In this document: in pieces, positions 28,512-38,240 of the stretch | Position numbering within the stretch: the first letter of the stretch is position 1 | Layout of the letters: each line of letters opens with the position of its first letter | Origin: Candidatus Methanophagales archaeon | Lineage (GTDB): Archaea; Halobacteriota; Syntropharchaeia; Alkanophagales; Methanospirareceae | DNA: 64,000 nucleotides | Direction: 5' to 3' | Assembly: GCA_024699715.1 (NCBI GenBank) | Contig: JANPRD010000010.1 | Coordinates: 45,768-109,767, forward strand | Translations under genes and position numbers: made by a program | Notes under the pieces: model-generated | What the model was told of the DNA's origin: nothing | Database searches by the model: none | The model's input: the letters and a program-made list of their open reading frames with translations, nothing else

Positions 28512-29471
28512 ATGAAGTGCAGTAAGTGTGGCAAGAAAGCGGTGATTTATCAGAAGTATTCGGGTCTTTATCTATGCAAGGAGCATTTTTTGGATGATGT
28601 TGAGCGTAAAGTGAGGGCAGAGATGCGAAGATTCAGGATGATTGAGCGGAATGACTGCATTGCTGTTGCGTTAAGTGGGGGAAAGGACAGCTCAACGCTC
28701 CTTTTCCTGCTAAAAAAGATATTAGGGCATCGTGAAGACTTGGAATTTGTGGCGATTTCAATAAACGAGGGCATAAAAGGCTACCGAGAGAAAATGCTTG
28801 AGAATGCTCGCAAGTTCGCCTCTTCGCTGAATGTGCCTCACTTCGTATTTTCGTTCAAGGAAGAATTCGGCTTCTCCACCGACGACTTCGCAAATGCGGG
28901 GTTTGAGCAGGCGCCTTGCTCCTTCTGCGGTGTTTTGCGTCGCAAGCTGCTTGAGCGAAAGGCTCGTGAGCTCGGAGCGACAAAAATCGCAATCGCTCAC
29001 AACCTTGACGACGAGGCACAAACGGTCTTGCTGAATTATTTGAAGGGCGACTTTGAGCGCCTGCTTCGCCTCAATTCTCGCAGAGAAGAGTTCATACCTC
29101 GCATAAAACCCCTCCGTTCAGTGCCAGAGAAGGAAGTCGCTCTCTTCGCAATACTCAAAAACATCCCTTTCAGCGTTTCAGAATGCCCTTATTTGCGTAA
29201 ATCTCTCCGCTTTTCGGTGAAGAAATTGCTTAATGAGATTGAGCGACAGCACGCAGGCATCAAATATTCTCTCGTGAGGGGATATGAGCGTCTTGTTGAG
29301 CTCCTGCCGAAGCCTGCGTTTGAACTGCAGCGCTGTGAAATCTGCGGAGAGCCTTCCGCTTCAAAAATATGCAAGGCTTGCGAAATGCTACTGCGTTTGC
29401 AAAAGCTCACAAAAAACAACAAAAGCAAGAGGGAATTTAACAAAGGGTCATTCAGAAGATTTGATGCTTGA
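28512..29471 (+). CDS. tRNA 2-thiolation enzyme, NcsA/TtuA family
   Basis: ATP-pyrophosphatase that thiolates tRNA uridine or ribothymidine. N-terminal zinc ribbon CSKCGKKA, PP-loop LSGGKDSS (about 56-63), Fe-S ligands in APCSFCGVLRR and SECPYL, and a C-terminal zinc ribbon CEICG...CKAC. This three-Cys cluster arrangement is that of TtuA and NcsA. It needs a sulfur donor, perhaps sulfide, given the desulfidase at 14765. The 3' end overlaps the convergent archaeosortase gene by 24 bases. Confidence 0.9.
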   Translation: MKCSKCGKKAVIYQKYSGLYLCKEHFLDDVERKVRAEMRRFRMIERNDCIAVALSGGKDSSTLLFLLKKILGHREDLEFVAISINEGIKGYREKMLENARKFASSLNVPHFVFSFKEEFGFSTDDFANAGFEQAPCSFCGVLRRKLLERKARELGATKIAIAHNLDDEAQTVLLNYLKGDFERLLRLNSRREEFIPRIKPLRSVPEKEVALFAILKNIPFSVSECPYLRKSLRFSVKKLLNEIERQHAGIKYSLVRGYERLVELLPKPAFELQRCEICGEPSASKICKACEMLLRLQKLTKNNKSKREFNKGSFRRFDA

Positions 29472-30314
29472 GGGGCGGAAAACGAGTTTTAAGAAGTCAT
29501 CTACGAAGTTTAACGCTTCAGGAAGGAAAATAAAAACAGCATAAGCGATTAGAATGAGCGAGAAAAGGACAAAAATCCTCGCAATTATGTTGTGAGCGAT
29601 GTCAAAACTGTCAATAGGTGTGCTTCCGAACAAATTTAAGAAGTAAGCGGCGCAGACAAACACATTTCTCAAGAGGTTCAACGCAAGAATCGTGGGAACA
29701 GAGACAAGAAATGCCTTCACTCTACGCCTCGCAGGTGCGGAGACGCCGAGTGTCAGTCCTGCGAAGAGAGCGACGCTCTGAATCGCTGTGCATGCCAAAA
29801 TTATCTCAATTGGCTTGTAAATTTCGTGGAATGTTGCGGATTTTGAGTATATATATGCAGGGTATTCCGTATAGGTTGGGATATTTAGTGCATTCAAAAG
29901 CGAGGATACGGCGTAAGTATTTGCATAAATTAATGCATTTTTCAGAGCAAGAATCTCAGCAAATGAGAAATACACGACGGAAGCGAGCAAAGCGACCTTC
30001 GTTAGCGTGAAGAATGTGCTTTCAGATTGAGAGAAGCGAGTGGCGAGCAGGAAGCAGACGAGAGCGGAGAACGCAACGAAGAAAAGCGTCATGACTGCGT
30101 CAAATTCTTCTCCGCTGCGCATGTATTTAGAGGCGTCAAGAGATGCGTAAGAAGCAACAGAGAGCCAAGCGAGGGCGTTCGTGAGCCTGAACGCAACAAA
30201 GCTTCTCCCCGCTCCTTCCTCTGCTTGTGTGGGTTGCGAGATTTGCCAGAATTTGAGCGAGAGTGCGAAAAAGAAGAAGGCTGCGAGTGCCGAAATTTGA
30301 GACCACATGCTCAA
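29448..30314 (-). CDS. artA: archaeosortase (ArtA/exosortase family)
   Basis: Integral membrane cysteine transpeptidase that cuts C-terminal sorting signals and attaches lipid to surface proteins. About eight membrane segments. The family triad is visible: Cys in ACTAIQSVALF, Arg in NLLRNVFV and His in DIAHNIIARI. Length 288 is normal for ArtA. No protein in this window has a clear PGF-CTERM tail, so the substrates lie elsewhere or use another tail. It is followed by the TctA-like gene upstream on the same strand with a 3-base gap. Confidence 0.85.
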   Translation of the reverse strand: MSMWSQISALAAFFFFALSLKFWQISQPTQAEEGAGRSFVAFRLTNALAWLSVASYASLDASKYMRSGEEFDAVMTLFFVAFSALVCFLLATRFSQSESTFFTLTKVALLASVVYFSFAEILALKNALIYANTYAVSSLLNALNIPTYTEYPAYIYSKSATFHEIYKPIEIILACTAIQSVALFAGLTLGVSAPARRRVKAFLVSVPTILALNLLRNVFVCAAYFLNLFGSTPIDSFDIAHNIIARIFVLFSLILIAYAVFIFLPEALNFVDDFLKLVFRPSSIKSSE

Positions 30315-30317
30315 GAG

Positions 30318-31634
30318 TTAAAGACGCATGTAAAAAATGATGACGGGAAGGAGCAGGACGCCCATGCAATTGCTCCTCTTGACGCCCGCATAGATGGGCA
30401 GTAGTCCGATTGAAGTCGCAACTGCGAGGACGAGAATGCCAAGCGTTCCTGAAAGAATGAATGTGAGTGCGACAAGAGAAATTGCGGTCAGGAGAAGGAA
30501 GAGTTTGTAGGGGATGCGTTCAAGAAGCGAGGCGAAATTTTTTCCGATGAAAATCGTCAAGAAGTAAGCGATAACGCCTGCAAAAATCGCAGAAATGAGC
30601 AGAAAGCAGAGTTCAGTGGGCGGAATAAGAGCATTCCAAGCGTAAATTGGCATTATTTCTTGTATTGCTAATGCGATTCCGCTCCTCGCTTTCATCAGAA
30701 TGAAGAGAGTTGCGAGGCAGAAAATTGCGTTTGCGGTATTTACGGCGCTTAATGTCAAAATCACATGCTCAGGCGAGCGCTCTTTACGGAGGAGCATCGC
30801 AAGCACGGTTGCGTGTGCTGCGGTCACGCCCGGAAGAAAACTCACGAGCGTTCCTGAGGCTGAGCCGACCGCTGCGCTCTTAAACGCTGCCTTGAGCTCT
30901 AAGGAAACCTCTTCTCTTTGCTGCTTTGGGATTTCAGGCGTGTGAGCGAGCGAGAAAAGGACAGTTGAGAGACCGAAAAGTCCTGTGAGTGCAGGAAAGA
31001 GGGCATTTGTGCTGAAATTGAAGAAAGGGCTGCGCAAGTTGAAGTTCAAAATGAGCATTCCGAATATGCCTGAAAGCGTGAATACGGCGGAAGATGCGAG
31101 AATCGCCTCAAAAGGCTCCATTATTTCTGTGAAACTTTCAGTGAGAATGAGCAGAAGGGATATTCCAATTAAAATGTAAGGCATAAAAGCACGAATGAAT
31201 TCGTAGAAGTGCATGTGCGAGAGGAAAAACTTGAAGGGCATCAGGAATAAGAAAGAGCAGATGAGCGCAAGAAAGCTTCCTGCAGCGGAGAGTCTCACTG
31301 CTTCGTATGCTCTTCCTTCAAGGAGAAGGTGGTGAGCAGGCAAAACACAGAGAGCGGTGTCGCCTTCAGGCGCTCCTACGAAAGCAGCAGGAATGAAAGA
31401 GAGGAAAGTGTGTGTGATTGATGCTGCTATTAGCAGAGATGCGAGAAGCATGGGAATATGCGTAGCGGGTAAGAAAGCGGAGAGCGGGTGAGAAAGCGCT
31501 GGCAAAAGAGAGAGCAGAATGAGAGCCACATTGTTCGGGTGGATTCCTGGAATAATGCCTGTTGCTGTTCCAAGTAGGACACCTATGAGTGAAAATGCGA
31601 GCAGCCATAAGAGTGAAGGCTCGGCGGCAAGCAT
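30318..31634 (-). CDS. TctA-like (DUF112/COG1784) membrane permease
   Basis: About ten to twelve membrane segments with the TctA-family repeats GTATGIIPGIHPNN (N-half) and SGTLVSFLPGVTAAHAT (C-half) and the AFVGAPEGDTAL segment. Related bacterial proteins are the large membrane subunits of tricarboxylate transporters. Archaeal members often stand without the small subunit or binding protein, as here, and their substrate is unknown. I chose ATG 31634, leaving 44 bases to the divergent glycosyltransferase. Confidence 0.82.
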   Translation of the reverse strand: MLAAEPSLLWLLAFSLIGVLLGTATGIIPGIHPNNVALILLSLLPALSHPLSAFLPATHIPMLLASLLIAASITHTFLSFIPAAFVGAPEGDTALCVLPAHHLLLEGRAYEAVRLSAAGSFLALICSFLFLMPFKFFLSHMHFYEFIRAFMPYILIGISLLLILTESFTEIMEPFEAILASSAVFTLSGIFGMLILNFNLRSPFFNFSTNALFPALTGLFGLSTVLFSLAHTPEIPKQQREEVSLELKAAFKSAAVGSASGTLVSFLPGVTAAHATVLAMLLRKERSPEHVILTLSAVNTANAIFCLATLFILMKARSGIALAIQEIMPIYAWNALIPPTELCFLLISAIFAGVIAYFLTIFIGKNFASLLERIPYKLFLLLTAISLVALTFILSGTLGILVLAVATSIGLLPIYAGVKRSNCMGVLLLPVIIFYMRL

Positions 31635-31678
31635 TCCCCATATTTTTCCACCAAAATCCAAAAATAAAAGAGAGCGAG

Positions 31679-32470
31679 ATGGCTCACGAGAGTCACGAGA
31701 GCAAGGCACCCGCTGGAGCCGGGGAGGCGGAAGCGGTGGAAGTCACTGTGGTCTTGCCTGCGCATAACGAAGCGGAGAGGATTGAGTGTGCAGTGGAAGA
31801 GACCGAGCGGGCGCTTTCTTCTTTCTGCCGCAGATACGAAATAATCATTGCGGAGGACGGAAGCACAGACAACACGGCGGAAATCGCTCGCAAGATTGCT
31901 GAGAAGCGGAAAAATGTCAGATTCATGCACAGCGATGAGCGTTTAGGGCGTGGTAGAGCGCTGAACAGAGCATTTAAAAAGGCAAGAGGCGAAGTTCTCG
32001 CTTACATTGATGTTGACCTTTCAACAGATATGAGGCATCTTCGTGAGTTAATTGATGCGATAAGGGTTGAGAAATACGATTTTGCGACGGGTTCAAGGCT
32101 TCTGAAGGCTTCGCACACCCAAAGGTCTCTCAAGCGGGAGGCGATGAGCAGGCTCTACAATTTTCTTGTGCGCTTGTTGCTCCGCTCAAAGCTGCGAGAC
32201 CACCAGTGCGGATTCAAAGCGTTCAGCAGGGACGCACTTTTCAGCATTCTTGACGAAGTTGAGGACAAACACTGGTTCTGGGACACCGAACTGCTCGTGA
32301 AAGCGCAGTGGCGAGGCTTCAGCGTGAAGGAAATTCCCGTGCATTGGGAAGAGCGGAGCGGAGGAACGAAAGTGAAACTGCTCAAAGACAGCATTTCAAT
32401 GCTCTCAAATGTGCTGAAAATGTGGCTCAATGAAAGATGTGGTGAGCGTGGGAAGGGGAAAGGTTTTTAA
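31679..32470 (+). CDS. GT2 glycosyltransferase, dolichyl-phosphate sugar synthase type
   Basis: A 263-residue family 2 glycosyltransferase with TVVLPAHNEAERI, IIAEDGSTDNT, the DxD motif YIDVDLSTDM and the acceptor-side DHQCGFKAF and WFWDTELLVKA. This pattern matches dolichyl-phosphate glucose or mannose synthases. There is no membrane tail. With AglJ-like and AglB proteins it belongs to surface glycan synthesis. ATG 31679 is preceded by an A-rich TATA-like stretch about 15-28 bases upstream; the longer frame from 31589 would overlap the divergent gene. Confidence 0.85.
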   Translation: MAHESHESKAPAGAGEAEAVEVTVVLPAHNEAERIECAVEETERALSSFCRRYEIIIAEDGSTDNTAEIARKIAEKRKNVRFMHSDERLGRGRALNRAFKKARGEVLAYIDVDLSTDMRHLRELIDAIRVEKYDFATGSRLLKASHTQRSLKREAMSRLYNFLVRLLLRSKLRDHQCGFKAFSRDALFSILDEVEDKHWFWDTELLVKAQWRGFSVKEIPVHWEERSGGTKVKLLKDSISMLSNVLKMWLNERCGERGKGKGF

Positions 32471-32471
32471 G
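32464..32471 (+). promoter_or_regulatory. TATA-like box of secreted thioredoxin-fold gene
   Basis: TTTTTAAG lies 22-29 bases before ATG 32493, which suits a leaderless transcript and supports that start. It overlaps the stop of the preceding gene. Confidence 0.5.
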
Positions 32472-32492
32472 TAAGACTTGCAAGTTTCCCTC

Positions 32493-33260
32493 ATGGAAAA
32501 CAGATTTGTTGTTCTCGTTGCTTTTCTCGCATGTCTCGGAGGTTTCGCAGCAGGCATCGCATTCGGCTTCTCCTACGCAACACCGCCGCAATCGCAGCCA
32601 ACGCAGCCAACCGCAACCCCGTCGCATGTGATAAGTCCTGAAGATGCTGGAAATAAGGCTCTTGACTTCGTCTCTCGCACTTTCGGCGCCAAAGCAGAGC
32701 TAATAAATGTTTCAGAGGTGCGAAATGCCGAGCTTTATGAGGTCTCGCTGAACATTTCAGACATAAGAGGCACGCACAAAGAGAAAATTTACATCACAAA
32801 GGACGGAAGAACCGCTTTCTTCGGCGGTATGCTCGTTCCAGAACGGGAGACAATCGGGAATTTCCTTGTCAGCGGTGAGGAAGTATGCAAGGAGGATGGG
32901 AAACCTGTCGTTTACTTTTTCGGGCACTCAGGCTGTCCGCACTGCCTCTGGGAGCATCCGATTTTTGAGAATGTCACCGCAAATTTCACCGATTTCATTT
33001 CCGTGCATGACAACTTTGACAACTTCACCGCTGACGAGGAAGTGTTCTCGTTGTTCAGCCCTCGTGGATATGTTCCCACGATTGTTCTCGGCTGCAAATT
33101 CTACCGAGTAGGCTCTGGCGAAACTCAAGGCGAAAGGGAGGAAGAGGCGAAAGAGGAAGAGGCGAAAGTCCTCACCGCTCTTATTTGCGAGCTCACAGGC
33201 GGGAAGCCTGAAAATGTGTGCAACGCTCCCGAAATTCGTGAGTTGCGAGAGAAGATTTGA
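32493..33260 (+). CDS. secreted thioredoxin-fold protein with CPHC motif
   Basis: A signal or anchor segment (about 5-25) is followed by a Pro/Gln/Thr linker. Residues about 45-110 form a small domain of unknown family, and then comes a thioredoxin-like domain with VVYFFGHSGCPHCLWE. CPHC is the DsbA-type active site, and GYVPTIVLGC holds the cis-Pro. It likely handles disulfides or cytochrome maturation outside the membrane, which would fit the multiheme cytochromes. Several N-x-T sequons (NVT, NFT) suggest glycosylation. It follows the GT2 gene by 22 bases. Confidence 0.8.
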   Translation: MENRFVVLVAFLACLGGFAAGIAFGFSYATPPQSQPTQPTATPSHVISPEDAGNKALDFVSRTFGAKAELINVSEVRNAELYEVSLNISDIRGTHKEKIYITKDGRTAFFGGMLVPERETIGNFLVSGEEVCKEDGKPVVYFFGHSGCPHCLWEHPIFENVTANFTDFISVHDNFDNFTADEEVFSLFSPRGYVPTIVLGCKFYRVGSGETQGEREEEAKEEEAKVLTALICELTGGKPENVCNAPEIRELREKI

Positions 33261-33552
33261 GCGGGGAACGATGACGGCGAAAGCCTGAAAAGCACCTCAA
33301 CGAAAATTACTCGGTGTGTTCAGCGTAAGGAGATGAGCAATAGAAAGATGAACCTGCGGCCCTGTGCTTTGGCGTCAGCTCGCATCAAGGAGGATGTTGC
33401 ATGGTAGCGAAGGTAAGGAGAGAAGACCCTGGAGAGTCCTAAATGGAGGCAGAGCATTAAGCAAATGAACATATTAGGTAAGAGTTGAGGAGGGGGATAA
33501 TAAACAAGATGTCATGGAGCGGTGTAAAGTAAGGAGGTGAGGAGCGGAAGCA
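33261..33552. other. intergenic, possible small RNA, nothing firm
   Basis: About 290 bases with no protein I can support. A GNRA-capped hairpin GGCGAAAGCC at 33276-33285 is flanked by TGA on both sides, which could allow tandem G-A pairs as in kink-turns, but I see no outer stem. A 24-codon frame at 33333-33407 is too short to call. A strong Shine-Dalgarno (GGAGGTGA, 33533-33540) serves the next gene. Confidence 0.35.
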
Positions 33553-36069
33553 GTGGGTCTTCACTCTTATACGATGAATGAAAATGCAAAAATAAAGTAT
33601 ATTTCGCATCCTTTATTGAAGGAAAGGACGGTAGAGGAGCGGAAATATCAAATTTCAATCGCAAGAGCTGCAGAGAAGGCATCAACGATGGTCATTCTGC
33701 CCACTGGACTGGGTAAAACAACGATTGCCTTGCTCGTCATTCTGAAAAAACTTGAAGAGGCGGGTGCTTCGTTGAGCGGAGGCGAGGAAAAAGAGAGGGG
33801 GCGAAGAGGGGGCGAGTGCGGAGCGGGAAGAGGCAAAATCCTTTTCCTCGCACCGACGAGACCGCTTGTGGAGCAGCATGCCGCATTCTTGCGTAATGTA
33901 TTGAATATAAATCCGAGCAGCGTGGTCGTCTTCACTGGAAGCATTTCGGCAAAGAAGCGCTCTTCGCTTTGGAATGATGCTCTTATTGTTGTTGCGACGC
34001 CTCAAGTGATTGAGAATGATTTGCTCGCTGGTCGTATTTCGCTTGAAGATGTCGTCCTCGTTGTATTTGACGAGTGCCACAGAGCAGTCGGCAATTATTC
34101 CTATGTTTTCATCGCTGAAAAATACAGAGAGCAGGCGAAGAAGCCTCATGTCTTGGGTCTGACCGCATCTCCCGGAAGCGAGAAGGAGCGAATAATGGCT
34201 GTTTGCGAAGCATTAGGCATTCAAAGAATAGAGAGTCGCAGCGAATATGATGCAGATGTCGCTCCATATGTGCATAAGAAGAAGATAGAATGGGTTGAGA
34301 TTGATGTTCCAGATGCGATAAAGAAGCAGAAGCGAGTTTTAGAAGAACTGCTTAATGCTCGCTTGCGAGAAATTTCAAAACTCGGGTTCCACTGTGGTAA
34401 AACGAAGACCGCACTGCTTGAGCTTGGCGAGGAATTGAAGCGCATGCTTGAAGAGGGCGAGAGGCATCACGACATATTTGAAGCGCTCTCTCTGCAGACG
34501 GAGGCGATGAAAATCAGACATGCGATTGACCTGCTCACATCAGAAGGCATTTTCTCGCTGCGAAAATATTTTGAGCGACTGCTGAACGAGGCACGCTCAA
34601 AGAAGAGCAGAGCTGCCCGCAGACTGCTCGCTGATGAGCGTTTTGTGAGTGCGATGGTCACCGTTCTGAACTACAAAGGCGAGCATCCCAAGCTGAACGC
34701 TCTCGTGGATGTCATCAGGCGAGAGATAAGGAGGAATCCTGACACGAGAATCATCATTTTCACGGAATTTCGTGACAGTGTTGAGATGATTTTAGGTGCA
34801 TTTTCGGCACTCAACCTTGAAAGAGAGGGCATTAGGGCGGTGAAATTTGTTGGTCAAGCGTCAAAAGGAGACGAGAGGGGATTGAAGCAGAGGGAGCAGG
34901 TTGAAATTATTGAGAAGTTCAAGCGAGGAGAGTTCAACACTTTAGTTGCGACTTCTGTCGCTGAAGAGGGCTTGGATATTCCCTCAACGGACTTGGTGAT
35001 TTTCTACGAGCCAATTCCTTCGGCAATCAGAAGCATTCAACGCAAGGGTCGCACAGGCAGGCTCCGCTTCGGCAGGGTCGTCGTTTTGATTGCGAAAGGC
35101 ACGAAGGACGAGGCTTACTACTGGCGCTCAAGGCGAAGGGAGATTGAAATGAGGCGCAGAATCGCAGAACTGAAATCGCAGTTTTCAGCGATGCAGCGTT
35201 CTTCGCTGCGAGAAGTGCGAGAGCGTCGTGAAGAAGAGGCGAAAAATGAAATTGCGAATGGTGCTGAGAGTGCGACGGTGGCAGAGGCGAAGGAGCGGAC
35301 GAACGAGTTCGCAGTGCAAAGTGGTGGATTTGAGGAGGCGGAAGAGGAAGAGGTAGAGAAAGAGGAAGAGAAAGGAAGAGGCGAGGTGAAGCAGCGGAGG
35401 CTGACGGATTTTTTTCGTTTAACGGTTTTAGTTGACCACAGGGAGCGGAAAGCGAGGGTTGCGGATTTCCTTCGCCTTTCAGGCGTTGAAGTGAAGTTCT
35501 CGCATTTAGAAGTCGGCGACTATTTGATTTCAGAGCGGCTTTGCGTTGAGCGTAAGACAGTAAGCGATTTCTTGGACACGCTTCTCAACGAGAAGAGGGA
35601 CTTGCTACGCCAGATTCAGCGCCTGCGTTCAGCATACGAGCGTCCTCTGCTTGTCATTGAAGGCGATTCCGCATACGGACTGAGGGATGTGCCTGCGAAT
35701 GTTGTTAGAGGCGTCCTTGCTGCGATTGCCGTTGATTTCGCAGTTCCGATTCTGCAAACAAGAGACGAGATGGACACCGCATCACTGCTCTATGTGCTTG
35801 CGAAAAGGGAGCAGGAAGAACGGCGAAGGCGCGTCAGACAACGCCAAAAGCCGAATGCAGAGCGGGCATCGCTGAAGGAAATTCAGGAGTTCCTCGTCGC
35901 ATCACTGCCGGGCGTGGGCATGCTCACTGCGAGAAATATGCTGCGACACTTCAGAACGGTTGAACGCATATTCACCGCCTCAACTGAAGAGCTGCGTGAG
36001 GTGGAAGGCATCGGAAAGGCGAAAGCAGAGCGAATAAGAGGCATAATATCCGCAGAATACGAGGAATAA
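33553..36069 (+). CDS. hef: Hef helicase-nuclease
   Basis: Archaeal fork-structure helicase/endonuclease of the XPF/FANCM group. The N-terminal SF2 helicase has Walker A PTGLGKTT (50-57), DECH (about 172) and the C-terminal motifs SVAEEGLDIP and RKGRTGR. After a Glu-rich linker (about 550-610) comes an ERCC4 nuclease with the active motif VERKTVSDFL (about 664-673) and a helix-hairpin-helix pair, LPGVGMLTARN and VEGIGKAKAERI. I chose GTG 33553 because of the strong ribosome site 12 bases before it; ATG 33574 is the alternative. Length 838 is normal. Confidence 0.93.
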   Translation: MGLHSYTMNENAKIKYISHPLLKERTVEERKYQISIARAAEKASTMVILPTGLGKTTIALLVILKKLEEAGASLSGGEEKERGRRGGECGAGRGKILFLAPTRPLVEQHAAFLRNVLNINPSSVVVFTGSISAKKRSSLWNDALIVVATPQVIENDLLAGRISLEDVVLVVFDECHRAVGNYSYVFIAEKYREQAKKPHVLGLTASPGSEKERIMAVCEALGIQRIESRSEYDADVAPYVHKKKIEWVEIDVPDAIKKQKRVLEELLNARLREISKLGFHCGKTKTALLELGEELKRMLEEGERHHDIFEALSLQTEAMKIRHAIDLLTSEGIFSLRKYFERLLNEARSKKSRAARRLLADERFVSAMVTVLNYKGEHPKLNALVDVIRREIRRNPDTRIIIFTEFRDSVEMILGAFSALNLEREGIRAVKFVGQASKGDERGLKQREQVEIIEKFKRGEFNTLVATSVAEEGLDIPSTDLVIFYEPIPSAIRSIQRKGRTGRLRFGRVVVLIAKGTKDEAYYWRSRRREIEMRRRIAELKSQFSAMQRSSLREVRERREEEAKNEIANGAESATVAEAKERTNEFAVQSGGFEEAEEEEVEKEEEKGRGEVKQRRLTDFFRLTVLVDHRERKARVADFLRLSGVEVKFSHLEVGDYLISERLCVERKTVSDFLDTLLNEKRDLLRQIQRLRSAYERPLLVIEGDSAYGLRDVPANVVRGVLAAIAVDFAVPILQTRDEMDTASLLYVLAKREQEERRRRVRQRQKPNAERASLKEIQEFLVASLPGVGMLTARNMLRHFRTVERIFTASTEELREVEGIGKAKAERIRGIISAEYEE

Positions 36070-36210
36070 AAGGGTTACGCTGCCAAAGGGCTACGCTACC
36101 CACAGGAAGCAAGTGAAACACAGCGTCTCAAGGCGGAAGAGACTGCGAGAGAGGATGCGGACAAAAGGATGCGGAACAAATATAGAGGTGGGGGATTTCT
36201 TGTTTTGTAA

Positions 36211-37344
36211 ATGCCGTCGACGATAGTTGTGGGGGGATTTTTTGGAGACGAGGGTAAGGGCAAAATCGTTGCGTATCTTGCGAGGAAGGACAAGCCAGCG
36301 ATTGTAGCTCGTGGCGGTGTCGGACCGAATGCGGGTCACACTGTCCAAATCGGCGATAAGAAATATGCGCTGAGCATGGTCCCTTCAGGCTTCGTTCACG
36401 ATGACGCAAGACTCTTAATAGGAGCAGGCGTTCTCGTTGATGTGAATGTTCTTCTGCGGGAAATTTCCGAGTTAGAGCTGCAAGACAGGGTTGGCGTTGA
36501 CTTTCGCTGTGCGGTAATAGAGCCAAAACACATAGAAATGGACAGGAAAGATGCGGAGTTGCGTGGTAAAATCGGGACAACAGGCACTGGATGCGGTCCT
36601 GCAAATGCGGACAGAGCATTAAGAAAGGCGAAGCAGGCGAAAGATGTCCCTGAACTGAGGAAATTTCTCTGCGATGTTCCGCTTGAGATAAACGAGGCGC
36701 TTGCGAGAGGCGAGGAGGTGCTTGTGGAAGGCACGCAGGGCTTCGGCATCTCCCTCTTCTACGGCACTTACCCTTTCGTGACATCAAAGGACACGACCGC
36801 TTCTCAAATTGCTGCGGATGTCGGAATAGGTCCGACAAGGGTTGACGATGTCATCGTTGTGTTCAAATCATACCCGACGAGGGTCGGCGAGGGTCCGTTT
36901 GCGACTGAAATGCCTGCTGAAGAAGTTGAAAAGCTCGGCATTCTTGAGTTCGGCACAGTAACACGCAGAAAAAGGCGAGTAGGCACTTGGGACGCTGAAA
37001 TGGCTCGCTACTCCGCAATGATAAACGGTGCGACGATGGCTGCATTGAGCGGCGCAGACAGAATAGACCCCGCATGCAAGGGCGCTCGGAAATACGAGGA
37101 GCTGAGCGAGAAGGTTCGTGAGTTCGTCGCAAGGGTCGAGCAAGATATTAAAGTGCCTGTCGCTCTCATTTCCACCGGTCCTGAAATTTCTGAAATTGTG
37201 GATTTGCGGGAGGAGAAAGCAACATCCTCTCAGCTGAAGCCTCTTGAGCGAACAGGACCCTCACGCAGTCCTCTACTGCGAATCAGAGCTGAAGAGCCTT
37301 TTTCACAAATGCGGGCAGGAAAAAGAGGGTATCGTGCATCTTAG
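36211..37344 (+). CDS. purA: adenylosuccinate synthetase, with aberrant C-terminal extension
   Basis: Joins IMP and aspartate with GTP in AMP synthesis. Short archaeal form with the P-loop GDEGKGK (about 11-17), [24 protein letters not shown] and STGPEISE. Archaeal PurA usually ends soon after [15 protein letters not shown]; here about 40 more residues of unrelated, basic sequence follow and overlap the convergent speE by 62 bases, which suggests a lost stop or a late one-base shift. The TATA-like AACAAATATAG at 36175-36185 precedes the ATG by 26-36 bases. Confidence 0.9.
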   Translation: MPSTIVVGGFFGDEGKGKIVAYLARKDKPAIVARGGVGPNAGHTVQIGDKKYALSMVPSGFVHDDARLLIGAGVLVDVNVLLREISELELQDRVGVDFRCAVIEPKHIEMDRKDAELRGKIGTTGTGCGPANADRALRKAKQAKDVPELRKFLCDVPLEINEALARGEEVLVEGTQGFGISLFYGTYPFVTSKDTTASQIAADVGIGPTRVDDVIVVFKSYPTRVGEGPFATEMPAEEVEKLGILEFGTVTRRKRRVGTWDAEMARYSAMINGATMAALSGADRIDPACKGARKYEELSEKVREFVARVEQDIKVPVALISTGPEISEIVDLREEKATSSQLKPLERTGPSRSPLLRIRAEEPFSQMRAGKRGYRAS

Positions 37345-38219
37345 CATCGTAAAACTGCAGTTCCAGCCTTTCAATTCCGCTTAAATCCGCTTTTCTCATG
37401 TTTAAATTCCCTTTTATGCCCGCAATGAATCCCCATAGTGGTGCTGCATAGCCGAAAACAGGTGCAGAAAGCACTTCAATGCGAGGAAACACTGCTTTCA
37501 TGTTGTAGTAAGCATTCAGAAAATTGCTTGAGAGCGGGAAAATGCTCCCTGCTTGCGTCACGAGAATGCCATTTTCTTTCAAAGCGGCGAACGCAGTTGC
37601 GTAGAAATTCCTCGCTGAAAAGCCCTCTTGCGTGTCGCACAGGGTCGGTTGAGTCCACGAGAATGACATCATATTTACCGCTATTCTCACAGCCTGTTCC
37701 TCTCACACTCCTGCTCTCCACGCTTTTTCCGCCTCTACTGCTCTCCTTTTCGCATTCCGCAGCTTTTCGCAAGAATTCAAAACCGTCCTCAAAGCATATT
37801 TCCGTGCGAGCGTCGTCAAAAGAGCCGTTGTCTATGCGAAGGAACGCCCGACAAAGCTCAACAACCGCAGGGTCAATCTCAACAAGCGTCGCCTTCTTCA
37901 CATCGTGCTTTAAAACTTCTCTGAGCGTTCCGCCGTCGCCCCCGCCTATCACAAGCACACTCTCAGGGCGAGGATGTGCAAGCATGGCAGGATGGACAAG
38001 CGTCTCGTGGTAGCTCGCCTCTCCCGCCTCCAAAACTTGAATCGCACCGTCTAAAACGAGCATTTTGCCAAAATTTGCGGTCTCATATATCTCAATATGC
38101 TGAAATTCACTCGTAAAATCTACTAATTTCCTCCTTATTTTCACGCAGATGCCATAACCTTCAGGATGCCATTCAACAAATTCCTCACATTCTGAAGAAC
38201 TCTCTTCCTTTTCTTCCAT
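37283..38219 (-). CDS. speE: polyamine aminopropyltransferase (spermidine synthase), one frameshift
   Basis: Transfers aminopropyl from decarboxylated SAM to a diamine. The N-terminal half has [37 protein letters not shown] and [11 protein letters not shown], then VILVDSTDP. The frame shifts at the A run 37605-37607 (one extra base); the second frame continues [20 protein letters not shown] and ends [13 protein letters not shown] as expected. A Ser-rich insert (about 155-180) is unusual. It lies 21 bases after speD, so the two form a polyamine operon. Confidence 0.88.
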
Positions 38220-38240
38220 TAATCCGCTGACCTCCGCCCC

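Noticed and set aside
33333..33407. 24-codon frame with a weak ribosome site
   Set aside because: Too short, no context and no recognisable sequence.
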